Origin: Chinchilla lanigera
Lineage: Eukaryota > Chordata > Mammalia > Rodentia > Chinchillidae
Assembly: GCF_000276665.1 (NCBI RefSeq)
Contig: NW_004955488.1
Coordinates: 3,622,305-3,686,304, forward strand
Direction: 5' to 3'
DNA length: 64,000 nt
Of this stretch, positions 11,329-24,652 are shown piece after piece (the stretch's first letter is position 1; every line of letters starts with the position of its first letter). The notes beneath the pieces were generated by a model. That model worked only from the letters and a program-made list of their open reading frames with translations. It ran no database searches and was not told the origin of the DNA. The translations under genes were made by a program, and so were the position numbers.

Positions 11329-13617
11329 AACAAACTGAAAGGAGAACAAACCCTTTACCTAGATGCACTTTCATAAAATTATTGGAAGAATTGCTTTAAC
11401 AGGTGACTTTGCTCTAAAAGAGGGTGTGGTAAATGTTTTCTGCTTTTGCTGAGGTTATTCTCAAAATTAAATGTTGTCACATAGCTTGGCATAAATTATT
11501 TTTATAGTATGTATAGTTCAGCTTATTCCTATCTAGTCTTTGCATACTGATGGTATCCTCCTTTCCATTAATTTTACTTTCCTTAAATTAAATATTTAAA
11601 GGAGTTCTATTTCAACCTCTCAATGGTTCCTGCTGCTGCTGCTCTTCTAAATGAAAACAATTACATAATGCATTTTATATATATTCTGATTGAAGGATTA
11701 ATGTATTAATAAAGGTCATAAATAAATATATTTGTATGTGACAGGAAATGCTTAAAAAATAATGAAATTCTCATTCTTTAACAGAGTTATTTGCAAAATC
11801 ATTATTATCATGAACACAAAGAGTACAGTGAATTATTTGTCCAATGATTTGAAAGTAAGGCACTCTGAATCTGATGTATTGACAGTACTGAGTATAATGT
11901 GTCTTGAAAAGTATCTCTTTGGATGATAAGAAGTTGTAAACTGGGAAGAGAAGATGTAAGATGAAAACATAAATCTTCTTAACTTTATTGTATATATCTG
12001 CACGTGTGCAAGCATCATTGCATATAAAGAAGCTGTAAGTTATCTAAAGTCTTCTTTATTCTTTACAATTGCCCATGATTGTTTCTCTTGGAGAGAAAAT
12101 ATTGCTATGATAAATCTAGTTCTTCAGGGAAGAACCCATAAGTAGCAAATGCCTCTTATATATGTATTGAGGTCATCCACTAGCTCACATCCTAAAACAA
12201 GCAGAAATTGTCGCTAACTTTAAAATTATTGCAAGCCTATAAGAGTTCTTAGAATCCACAAGAAATTTTCAGCAAGTCTTGGATACCGGCACAGGCAAAT
12301 AGTGTTCAAAATACTTTTGAAAAAGAAGCTATGGAAATATCTATCTGCAAGGATAATTTTCCCAGAAGATCGATACTCAGCCAAGTAAAGTCCAAACTGT
12401 CCTCCATTCATACTCCTTCATATACCAAGCACAAGTACAATGCCTGAAGCTCAGTCTTATACTTGCTGTGGGGCACGCAGAATTATTATTATAAGACACA
12501 GCTGTTGCTTCCAGATAGTTTGCAATCTAATGAAAAAGACCATTTCTGACAGAGGAAATAACTACGCAAGAATATATAATCAACGTTAATAAAATGTCAT
12601 AACTATAAAATCATAATCTAAGCAGAGACTAGAATTTTTAAATTACTTTCCCTACCCCCCAAAATACTTGTATATTGAGTTTGCTCCCTTAACATAACTT
12701 CTCCTGTGATATCTCTTTAATTTTATTTTTTCATCTGGAATTCTTTCTTCATTTTCCATGTTATTAAAGCTCTAGAATTAACCAATTACACAGAGACCAT
12801 GCCTCACTATTTCTACTGTGGTGTCTGGTCCTACATATGTATTTCGAATTCAGTCTCAGAGGTAAAATATAAAGAGAATGTGAACATATCCTTCCAAATT
12901 GTAGGTTGGTTTTATCTTCTTCATCTTTAGATTATCTTTTTATATACAAATCACAGAAGGTTAGAAGTACGATTAATGGTATGCACATTTGCTATGAAAC
13001 GGACGTAAACTTTCTTATCCCCTATTTTAAAAAATATTAGGGTTCCATAGTTAGAAAAATTTACATATATGATATACACGATTTTAGGCAGCAGCTGCCT
13101 TTAAAAATTCTGTGTGATGCACTGTGTTAATTTATACACTCCTACAAAACAACTGAACTGAAGTATTTAAGCTTTGAAAATTGGAGTTCAGAAGTATCTC
13201 CTGAAGTCTTCTTAGATTCTCTGATACAAAACTTCAGTTTTTTCTCATTATGTGTATCTTACATTGCTCTTGTGAATTCCAAAGTAACATGATGAACTTA
13301 TTGAATTTATTTAATTTTAATGCCCCAAGATTACAAATGGCTCAAGAAATAAATTATAAATAGCAGAAAACTATCAAGAGCATGTTGTTATTCAAGATGT
13401 AAAGAAAAATAGCATAAAATAGATACTATAGACTTCCAGTCAACAAGATTTGAAAATCTAATTAAATATGCTCCTATATTTTAGTATATGTGTTGCTGAG
13501 GCATGTATATGCTCCTTTATTTTGCAGGTATTTTACAAATCACTTTTCCTATAAAAAATGTACAACTATGACCAGAAAAAACATGTAGAAATAAAGTAAT
13601 TTATAAAGTTTGATTCC
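11329..13617. other. No gene recognised; AT-rich
   Basis: Several frames of about 60 codons with no domain. A (CTG)4-like patch near 11630-11643. No RNA gene seen. Confidence 0.45.
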
Positions 13618-13745
13618 AGGCCTGGCATGGTTGCATGTATCTGTAATCCTAGCACTGGGGAGACTGAGGCAGCAGAATTTCAGAGAGTTTGAGACTGCTC
13701 GAGGCTATGTAGTAAGTTCAAGTTCAGGCTGAACTAAATCGATTT
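13618..13745 (+). mobile_element. B1-type SINE, diverged
   Basis: Reads GGCCTGGCATGGTTGCATGT, CTGTAATCCTAGCACTGGGG, ACTGAGGCAGCAGAATT. The second half is degraded, with a duplicated TTCAAG-type segment. Confidence 0.82.
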
Positions 13746-15594
13746 TCTAAAACATTTTTAAGTAATCCTGTTCAATATATGTGAATTATAATTTAAATCT
13801 ACTTTCTTCTATTTACCAATAATTATAAATAAAATAATTTGCATATACAAGTCTAATTATGATTATCATTTATAATTTACTCACTCTAAAAATATTGATA
13901 TCTAAAAATAACCAGATAGAAAATTGCACAGGGCTTTTGGAATAAAATTGGTAAGTACCTATATTTATTGATTCTTCTTGCAATCCTACTAAAATTAAAA
14001 AGATAGTAGAAAATATGAATAAGCTCACATTTTTTTTTCAGTAATACCCCTCAAAAAACTTTTAAATTATCAGACAAAATTATGAGAAATATTTAATATA
14101 TATGAAGTACATCAGATCCCAGTGAGGGTGGAATGACCTAGCAATAAAGAATTCATAACCCTATTTATCAAGGAAGTGAAGCTTCAAATTGAATATTCTT
14201 TCGAAACATTTAATAAGCCTATGGTTACTGGAATTAGTGGCTGACAGAAGGATAAAGCCTATAGACAGCTAGGTAATTAGAATATTATTTTAAACTTAAA
14301 AGACAGAAATGGTGTATCTGGCAATTGTCTCCATCATAAAGGAACAAATAAAGTAGTTAAACCATAAATATGTGTGTTACACCACATGGAACTGCTATTC
14401 CTAGGTAGCTACATGCTTATCTCTTGGTTTTTTTGTCCTCAAATTAGAGGTATCACAACCAGGTGACAATTGAACAATGGCCACAGGATATAATGTTCAG
14501 GGCCAAGACCAAAGGGAACAACAATCAGCATTCTCTATCACAAGCAAATTATACTGTGGCACAGGAAATCCTGAACTATAAGATTTAAAACTAAAAGAAC
14601 TAAATTAACTCTAGGACACAAAACTGAACTACTACCACCATGGACAGTAGCATCGAATATTTGGAACCAGAGAGAGTGATTTACGTTCCCCATTCTATTT
14701 CTGCCCAGGAGAAGTGGGAAGTTGCTCTACAGGGAGACAGTGTCTGTTGTGGAAAATTAAACACTTTTTGTAGTGGATGTTGCTGGAACCTTTCCCAGGT
14801 CCCTTTATTCAGTGATTACATGGATCTCCCAGCTTCTCTGAGTGTTAGCTCCTTAGCTCCTTCTCAGTCCTGTCCTGCTTCTCTTCTGATGATCGATTTC
14901 CTGCTATAAATCACATGTCTCGCTTGAATTCTGCATTCAACAAGCCCTACCTAAGATAACTCAGTCTGTTTTAGCCAACTTTTCCCTCAAATTATATTTG
15001 GTCAATGCTTTTAGATGTTAAGGATAATGTACCTTGCATGAACATGGTAGAAAGTTGTGTATTTCAGTACAAAACTTTGTGGTTTTGTGTCCACTAATTC
15101 CAGTATGCAGTCACAGAGTTGAAGTGATCTAAAATTGTATGTAGCAAAAAATTCTATGAGGATTTAGATAAAGAATGAAATTATTCAAATTTTATCTAGA
15201 TGAACAGGTCTCTCTTAATTGTCACTAACTTCCAACATAAACAATGCTCAATACTTGTTTGAGGTAATTTTTAAAATGAAGAAAATTATAACTAAAATAC
15301 GTATGACCCTTCGTGGACTTCAAAGTGCCTCACTACCTGACATCATACCAATTTTTCCACTTTCTTTCATCCTAGCTCTAATAAAATGTCCCATAGGAAA
15401 CTGATCAAATATTCAAATTGAATATGTGTATTCAAATTGAAAACTTGATGAGTTTATATCAGAATTGAATCTTCCGTACTGAATAACGGAGACAAGATAT
15501 TTCCTATCTGCACTGAGAAAATAATATTATATTTTTCTGTACTGTAGCCTATAAGACAATAGAGATATTCCAGCTAAAATTTTCCCTTGAATCT
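13746..15594. other. No gene firmly recognised; holds one small frame with a strong Kozak context
   Basis: Mostly AT-rich. The segment 14640-14909 (+) is an 89-codon frame whose start context, ACCACCATGG, is close to the vertebrate optimum. No domain, splice context or neighbouring exon supports it, so it is listed as a finding and not as a CDS. Confidence 0.4.
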
Positions 15595-15690
15595 ACATAC
15601 ACACAAATATACATAGATATGTGTGTATATGTATGTGTAAATACATGTAATATCTATTATATATATATATATTACACATATATTTCTGTG
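15595..15690. repeat. TA / TG / CA-rich simple repeat patch
   Basis: Alternating pyrimidine-purine sequence including a TATATATATATAT run near 15659-15671 and GTGTGTATATGTATGTGT. Confidence 0.8.
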
Positions 15691-15724
15691 CTCTAAATCT
15701 GAGGGATATTCATTAAAAATATTT

Positions 15725-15842
15725 AGACAGGCTTGCTGGCACATTCCTGTAATCCCAACACTCAGGAGGCTGAGACAGAAGTGACTTGAGTTCAAAGCCT
15801 GCCTGGGCTGTAGCAAGACCCTGTCTCAAAAAAAAAAAAAAA
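15725..15842 (+). mobile_element. B1-type SINE
   Basis: Reads GCTTGCTGGCACATTCCTGT, AATCCCAACACTCAGGAGGC, AAGCCTGCCTGGGC and ends AAGACCCTGTCTC followed by 15 A. The last blocks match the 7SL-derived monomer ending. Confidence 0.9.
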
Positions 15843-15926
15843 TTATAAGTGAATTTTAAAAATGAAAATTGTATTTCAAATGTAAAATTCAGCAATTTAA
15901 AGGAAGATAAGCCTTATTAGGCTTGT

Positions 15927-16025
15927 CAGTTATTTGGCTGGTTTTACAATTATTATGTAATTGTGCAGTTATTTGGCTGGTTTTACAATTGGATCTTATG
16001 CAGTTATTTGGCTGGTTTTACAATT
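15927..16025 (+). repeat. Three-copy 25-bp direct repeat
   Basis: The 25-base unit starting CAGTTATTTGGCTGG and ending TTTTACAATT occurs exactly at 15927-15951, 15966-15990 and 16001-16025. The spacers are 14 and 10 bases and differ from each other. Confidence 0.95.
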
Positions 16026-16959
16026 GGAAATTACAATAGTTTTAAATATAGAAAGCTAGTAAAGAAAAAAACAAAAAAAGAAGATATATGTTCTGTATAC
16101 AAAGGGAAAGACATAAATAAATATAAGTGGAGCAAAGGAAACTGCCAAGTATTGAAGATAAATGAGACATGCAGAGATGCCTAAGCATGCTAAAGTGGAA
16201 AATAATCAGATACTGAAAATAAGAAAGAGCCTATCAAGACAAGAGAATGTCTTTGGAAGATCAATGTAAGATCAATCTAAATATTTTAAGCAATATGAGA
16301 AGTGTTAATCTACGAATAGAACAAGTTTCTTTTTTTATTTATAGCTTGTTTTTTAATGCCATTTCCTACTTCAGAGTAAAATTTGTAGTATTACAGTGTA
16401 CTTATTTCTAAAATTAGGTGCTTTATGAAATATTGATTTGGAGATATATCACTTGAGTAATATGTTAAGGAAAGCATTTTAAGCAGAAATAATAGTATTA
16501 ACCCTGGTATTCTAATTCTGTATGAACTCAAAATTATATATGCATATATAGACAGATTGATCAAACATTAACCCCTAGTAATAACATTTATACTACTTTA
16601 TAATGTACTTCTTCTGAGCAGAAACATTAAATATTTGAAAACACAACTATATGTGCAGCCTTTACTAACATTAGAGAACAACTTAGCAAAAGTATGATTA
16701 GTTACATTGCTTTGAAATCAGTTATTTTTGTAAAAGACAGTATTTTATTTAAGGAATTACTGAAGAATATCAGAGTTCAAGACAGAAAACACGAACAACA
16801 GAAGAATTAGGGATGGGCAGGGCATTTGAAATGAGAGTTTAAATACGTTATATAGTGATTAACTTTAGGAAGTAGAAATACTGAAGTAAAAATGTCAAGG
16901 TAATGATGAATTGAAGAAAAAAATACTAGGTTCTTTCAGCTGGAAAAAATATCTGAAAT
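16026..16959. other. No gene or repeat recognised
   Basis: AT-rich unique sequence. No coding signal seen. Confidence 0.45.
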
Positions 16960-16966
16960 CAATTGT

Positions 16967-17067
16967 TTGGGTTTTTCTTTGTTTTTTTTTTTCCTGTACT
17001 GGGAATTGAATTCAGGACCTCACGCTTGCCAGGCAGGTGCTACACCCCTGAGCTAAATCCCCAACCC
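16967..17067 (-). mobile_element. ID-type SINE
   Basis: The minus strand reads GGTTGGGGATTTAGCTCAGG, then GTGTAGCACCTGCCTGGCAA and CAGTACAGG with a broken A tail. CAATTGT flanks it at 16960-16966 and 17068-17074. Confidence 0.9.
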
Positions 17068-17074
17068 CAATTGT

Positions 17075-17562
17075 CTGTGTTGTGTAATCACAGCAGGACA
17101 GCATGTGTATTAATACAGCCATCCACTGCCCCATCACTTTTCGGGGATGAACTCTATGAAGTGACACTTGGAACCAAACTAAAATACCACTACACCAGTA
17201 TCACTTATATAAACAAATATAAATTTAAAACCTTCACTTTGAGAGAGAACCAAAATTTAATGATGAAGCATAGTAAACAGGGTTTCAGTGAAGTAAAACT
17301 GAGGTCACAAAATTGTATCTTTTAAAAACACCATTAAAAATCAAACAATGTAAGTTTCACTACAAAAATCTTCTCAGTTTCAAACTCTAGAAGAAAGAAA
17401 GCATGATTCTGATTGACATTTTCATCGAGTTATTATTTTATCAAGAACTACTTGAGTATACCATAAAATTAATCTCATTTGTTGTGACTTTTTCAAAGCT
17501 GTGTATTTACATTATAATAGCATAGTGGATTTGATATTTATATGTTTTATTACCAAGAATAA
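17075..17562. other. No gene or repeat recognised
   Basis: A 120-codon frame begins in the preceding SINE and continues to 17325. Its first third is antisense SINE sequence, so I reject it as a gene. Confidence 0.5.
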
Positions 17563-17576
17563 ATTTTATCTAATGT

Positions 17577-18801
<1,225 letters not shown>

Positions 18802-18815
18802 ATTTTATCTAATGT

Positions 18816-19989
18816 GTTCAGTAACAGAAAGTTAATAATTTCAATGTGTAATAAAATGGAATAATAGAAATATGCAAGTACTAGCTTTCAAATTTTTCTC
18901 AAAGCATATGCCCTTAAGTCAACCCAAGTATTCATGTAATTATGTTTCTACCACATAAAATGATATGCTATGTGTCACCATTAAAAATGGTTGAATACGG
19001 ACAAGACAGTAAATATATCAAGCTATGCACATGTTCTTGCACTTCTATTGGCATAGGGAAAAATGCATAGTTTTGAAGAGCTGTGGTAAAAACATGAACT
19101 TTATACTATAGATCATATTATGTAAGACATTTTAAAGTAGTTCAGAAATATGGTTCAAAGAGAACTCTGTTAAAAACTAAAACCTTATTATTCTACAAAG
19201 AAATCCATAAACTTGGGAATAATGTTAAGGTCTGCATGCCCATAAGAATAAGTATTAGTGAAAATTCCTTTATCATCTACAAGTTGTAACAAATTTATTC
19301 TTCTAATTCTTCTATTCTTCTAGTTCCAGAGAATAGTGAAGATTGGCAGCTGTGGCACACATCTTGCAGATGAAGCGGTAGCCATGGCAATTATGCATGG
19401 CTTATAAATAGCTGATCCTTAAGATTTGGGTAGCACAATACAGCTAGAGGAGAGAGTCTGGGATAATAATATGGGTGACAGATGCTTTTATACTCTTGCT
19501 CGCACCACTAAAGTCTCTTGCCACATGCTTCTCACCAACTTTCTTCTACACTCTGAAGACAGAAAAAGAGTAACCAGAGAGAGACAGGCTCTAGACACTA
19601 GTTTTCAAAGCTAAGTTCACACCTGCGAGCCAGCAAATTCCAAGAAAGTCGAGTTGTTCATTAATCAGAGGGACTGTTCATTGCTTTACATATAACTTGC
19701 TTTTAATAAATTAATTCATTTCACAAAATATTTACCGGTGACTTATTTTCTTCATGCTTCAAGCATAGGGGTTAAGTATATGACAGGCAGTAAACCAAGA
19801 TAACTACACTTATAAAGGCTAACAGTCAACGAGGAAGGAGTGCATTTTATCAAATAACTATACAATGCCAGAGTGATCAACAATGAAAAAGCTCCATATC
19901 AGATAAGGACATGGTGCTCCAGTGATAACGGTGAATAGTCTATTTAGGCTTCCATACAAAGCACATAAGTAAACAAACAAACAAACAAA
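18816..19989. other. No gene or repeat recognised
   Basis: AT-rich to about 19330, then somewhat GC-richer (19330-19660) with a 62-codon frame and no domain. The origin of the GC-richer part is unknown. Confidence 0.45.
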
Positions 19990-20291
19990 ATGGGTGACTT
20001 ACACTTGTTTTTCACAGTTCAGGAGGATGGAAGTCCTCCGTATCAAAACGCAAACCTGTGAGCTCCAGATGAGCATTGCCTGACTCACCTGCTCACTGAA
20101 TCCCTCCATTTGAGGCAGTCTTCTCCTGGATCCTCTTGTTTTTCTTTGAGGTTCTAATGCCATTTTTGAGCACTTCACCCTCATGAATTACTTGTTAGCC
20201 CGGGGTTCCAGCTCCAAAGACGATCTCCTTATGCATTAGGATCTCAAATCAGGAATTTGGAGGGCACACACTCACTCCGTCCGTACAACAG
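19990..20291 (-). mobile_element. MLT1-like LTR (ERVL-MaLR), antisense, old
   Basis: The order follows an MLT1-type LTR read backwards: CACAGTTCAGGAGGATGGAA, ACTCACCTGCTCACTGAATC, CAGTCTTCTCCTGGATCCTC, TCACCCTCATGAATTAC, and GGAGGGCACACACTCACTCC near the end. Diverged, with no target duplication seen. Confidence 0.72.
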
Positions 20292-22937
20292 GAAACAGAA
20301 GAAACGCTGTACTAAAAGTACAACACCATCTGAATGAAGAAACTATTAAGGTAAATAGAATGTCTAAAATTTATCATTTTATAAAATAGTTTTCAAGGCC
20401 GTATGAATGTGTCATTCAGAATAAGTAGAAATATGCATTTTCAACACATATAATGTATAGAAACCCAATAGATAACCACATTAAATAGATATGTATGGAG
20501 ATATATATTTCATTTGTATATAACATGCATAACATTATATTTATTGATATGTTAAATGAATGAATTCAACTTCAAATAGATGTATTAATCCATGTTACAT
20601 AAGGTTATATGTGCTTTTAATTTTTTAAAAATACTTTGAAATAGTGTAAACCAATTTAAAAACTAAATTTCAGGCTTTTATTTTAATTCTTGGTGCAAAT
20701 AAAAGCACATTAGCACATAATACAATTAGACAAATTTTGTAAACTGAGCACTGCATTTTAAGGATATACACAGATCTTGATATTGTGGAATTTCCAGCAG
20801 ATTCTTACCAAACTGCTCAGCTGACAAAGAAGTTATGAAAAAAGAAAAGATAAAGAAAGAAAATGAAACAGTGGTGTTCATTTCCTGTTAGGAGAAATCT
20901 TTGGTTGCTTGTAGAGGGAAATGGAATGTTTTACACTTTTCAGGAGAAAAGAAGTGTTTAAAATCCTTGGAAATCTTACCAGTGTCTTAGCATCCGGGGA
21001 ATTCACTGGAATTACGTTATTGAGCTACATAAACTGTGCAAAGAATGGAAAGTGTTAAGTCAAGCTCAATAGCCCAGTATGAATCAGCTAAGTATGTATT
21101 CTTGAAACACACAAAGAGAACTGAATATACATAGGTAGGTTTGCTATCAGAAACAACTTTCACATATGCTTTTTATTTCTAATATGGATAATTGATTAAA
21201 TGCATACATATATATTCAATATGAACAGATGTGTTTATCAAGAGCAGAAACGTTTGTCAGGAAACATCATGTGAGCAGGTTCATGAGGTAATTTGCATTT
21301 TTAAAATACACATAGTTTCAATTCCTATATACTAAAATACCATTTGGTAAGAATTCCTATCAGAAGCAAAAATGTTTTTTAAAATCCCAGAAATACATTC
21401 CAGAATGTTTTATTAATGTTTCATCTAACATAATTAAAAGCAAAATATAATGGGGACTTCACATGCAAAAGAAAGTCAATAACTAGCTACATAAACATTG
21501 TATAGATCATTATGTCTACCTAAAATGTACCAATCAACATGATTAATTTAAAAAACACATTACAGCCTAGAATGTCCTCTGGTAGAGGTAAATATTGTTC
21601 TATGAGGTGTCTTATCTTCTGGAAGAAGTATAAATTGTATCTTTCTTAATTACCTCCTCAACAGTACTGTCTTGTTTACATAAACAATAGCCTATTTTCA
21701 AGTGCTCAGAGCAGCAAACTTTTTCTAAGTAGATGGAGATTGAGGTCTATATTAGATAAAAATCCTTGCTTGCGTTTTTCTTTCTAGATAATTTCATAAG
21801 ACCATTCCATCTTTGACTGCAATGTATAACCGGATGTAACATGGGCATCAAATTTTCAAGGATGTTTTTCTCTTGGAGTAATTAAAAAATGAAAAATGGA
21901 TGTTACAGTAGAGGAAGCAATTTCATTTCTTATTGTAGTTCTGGTGGTATAATACTATTATCCTAACATGGAACTTTTGTACATCTTATTCTTTTATGCA
22001 TGAGGTCTCAGAGTGAAGTAACATAATACATAGTCTTTAAGCAACCATGTAACCATTAAGTTCAAGTTCCAAGTGCAAAAGGCTTTAGAGTTCTTTTAAA
22101 TTTCTCACAATAAAACTCCCCAATGGGTAGTATTTTCACACACTAATGTAGGAATTATGAAAACAAAGTACTTTGTTCAGACTTCATATTCTTTTTGAAT
22201 AAAAACAAAAAATATTTAGTGCTTAATATGTATAGCTATCAATTGTTTTCCAACAATTTTAATTTTGTTTTTGTGTATAGCTAGTATGAAAAACGAGGTA
22301 CTTTTTAGCTGATAAGTCCACTCATGACTTAAAAGGTGACTTTTTTAATTTCTAGAAACCCTGAAGATATATTTTTACTTCCCATATATTACTATAATTA
22401 ATAATACTTGAAATCTTTATACGATTTTACTTCAGGGAAATTCAAAACACATTATTTTCTCACAGCTACTTCCAAAGCAGAAATATTTCCTTAATAACTT
22501 TAAAAATTCATCCTACACAACTTTACACTTTATTCAAGGACACTGGAATAAACCAATATTAAAAGTTAGGATTATAACCACCATTTACCATTGTCTATTC
22601 ATAATGCTCAGACTACATACACTACATTCGCAACCACCATTATACCCTAAAAAATCATATAGAGGATTCCTTAAGCAAACAAAAAAGCTGTCATTATAAT
22701 TTTGTGATATTGAAAATATCACTTTATCTTATTGGAAATCACAATCAAGTTCTTCTCATAAGTAATAGAATTTGTATGAAATATAAAATAAATGAACTAA
22801 AAACTCTGCATATATTTGTGAATAATGTTCTACCTTAGTTCATCTGTACTTCCTTCCAGTGACTGATTTAAATTGGAATCAAAATCCCATCAAAAACATG
22901 ATGCAAATATAAAGCACTGCTTTGTATTCCTATGTTC
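20292..22937. other. No gene recognised; long AT-rich stretch
   Basis: No exon, RNA gene or clear repeat. Probably old degraded repeats and unique sequence. Confidence 0.5.
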
Positions 22938-23062
22938 TGTTTTTTATTTTTTATTTTTATTTTTTTATTTTTCTTTTTTTCCCCCCTCTGGTACTGAGAA
23001 CCGAACTCACGACCTTGCACTTGCCAGGCAGGCGCTTTTGCCGCTGAGCTAAATCCCCAGCC
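22938..23062 (-). mobile_element. ID-type SINE
   Basis: The minus strand reads GGGGCTGGGGATTTAGCTCA, AAGCGCCTGCCTGGCAAGTG and TCAGTACCAGAGG with a tail of A runs separated by T. Flanks are T-rich, so the duplication is unclear. Confidence 0.93.
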
Positions 23063-24159
23063 CCTGTTATGTTTTTTAGTAAGTTAGGAAATTCTGGCAA
23101 CACCAATGGAACCAGGACAACCAATGCAGAGAACACACCCCATTATCTCTAGTACTGGAAATAATACTGACATTGATAATACACTGGTAAGAAGACAAAG
23201 GAAAGGTGTTTTTTTTTTAAATTCATCTTTGCCTGATGAAAAATCAGCTAAAGGCCAGGTACTAATAACTTGCTAAATCTAGTTTATGAATGCAGAACAG
23301 TTGTTTGTAGATCATCAGCTGTTATCATCAGTATAGTGTAATCATAAATGGCAAACTCAAATAAACTCTTATCGTCTTCTGCCTATAGCAATTTTCAAAT
23401 GACTCCATGTAAAACATTTCATTGAAATTTCTCAAGATTATCAGAATGAAATGGGGTTTGCTTTTTGAATTGTTCCTCTCAGAGTTCAAGCACTATTTAA
23501 CAAAACTCATATTATTTCTGATTATTTCATCAGAAACCCAATGCTAAGCAAACAAAAGTATAAGGCCATCTTGTCAGCTAACCAAATATAATTTTCTATG
23601 TAGCACAAGTATATGTGCATTTTAGAAGATATATTGTTTATATGAAAAGTTGCATTAACAGTGGAATTTACAATTCTCCTCCTCAAAAGAGTTAAATTTA
23701 AAAGCAAATTCTGCTCCTAGCATAGAACTAAGGAAAGATGACTTCTTTTAAAGATAAAGGTGTGAAAAATGTCATTATATTTTTGAGATTAAGTTTATTA
23801 CTTTATCAATATTAACTATGACTCAAAGAATGCTTCCTACTCTTTTGAAACTGATAAAATATTGTATGTAGTATGCAAGCTTTGCTTTCTATAGATTTCA
23901 AATGATTGTCTAAGACCTAGTAGTTAATAACAGATAACAGCTTTAATTAAGCTGTATAATAATTCACTTTTTTCAAGTAATCCAATTGCAAATACTACTT
24001 GCAATACATTTTGAAAAGGAAAGCATAACTATCACCTTCACTATATATACAACAAAAAAGTGACAATATTGTGTTCATTTTAGTGCAAGCTTTGCAAAAT
24101 ACCTGACAAAGTATTATGAAAGTATTGATGACATATGATGTCATGATGATGACATATTT
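23063..24159. other. No gene or repeat recognised
   Basis: AT-rich. A 61-codon antisense frame at 23522-23707 has no domain. Confidence 0.45.
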
Positions 24160-24652
24160 GAGAAAAACAACTTGAAAGAGGAAAGGTTTATTCTAGCTGG
24201 CTTACAATTTCTGGGATTTCAGTCAATGATAAGCCACTCCATGTTTTAGGCCTGTAGGGAGGCAGAAACATCAACTGAAATGTCTTGCAAAGGAAAGCTC
24301 CACACCACAGGGAAACCAAGAAGCAGAGAGAGAAATATCAAGTGACCAGGGATAAGTCACATCCTTCCAGGTTACGGCCTGTGTGACTTTCTTCCTCAAA
24401 GTAGACCGCACCTTCTAACAGCCCATTCAGCTGTGAATTGGATTAATCCACTGCTGAGGTTAGCGCTGTTGTGATCTAATCTCCTTCCAGAAGCCCTACC
24501 TCCTTTTTTTTTTTCCCGGTACAGGGAATTGAACTCACGAACTTGCTCTTGCCAGGCAGGCGCTTATGCCACTGAGTTATATCCCCAGCCGAGAAGCCCT
24601 ACCTATGAACACATAAATATTTTGGGGAAAATTTTTGATCCAAGATATAGCA
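24160..24652 (-). mobile_element. ERVL-MaLR-like LTR, antisense, split by an ID SINE
   Basis: Antisense LTR landmarks appear in order: GAAAGGTTTATTCTAGCTGG, ACCACAGGGAAACCAAGAAG, CTTCTAACAGCCCATTCAGC, GGATTAATCCACTGCTGAGG, and a terminal GATCCAAGATATAGCA that reads TGCTATATC on the minus strand. The ID element at 24502-24591 interrupts it. Confidence 0.8.
24502..24591 (-). mobile_element. ID-type SINE nested in LTR
   Basis: Perfect 13-base direct repeat, AGAAGCCCTACCT, at 24489-24501 and 24592-24604. The body is the ID consensus in antisense with a short T tract. The LTR resumes immediately after it. Confidence 0.96.

Noticed and set aside
16963..17325. 120-codon frame starting MFGFFF
   Set aside because: The N-terminal third is an ID SINE in antisense; the remainder has no domain.
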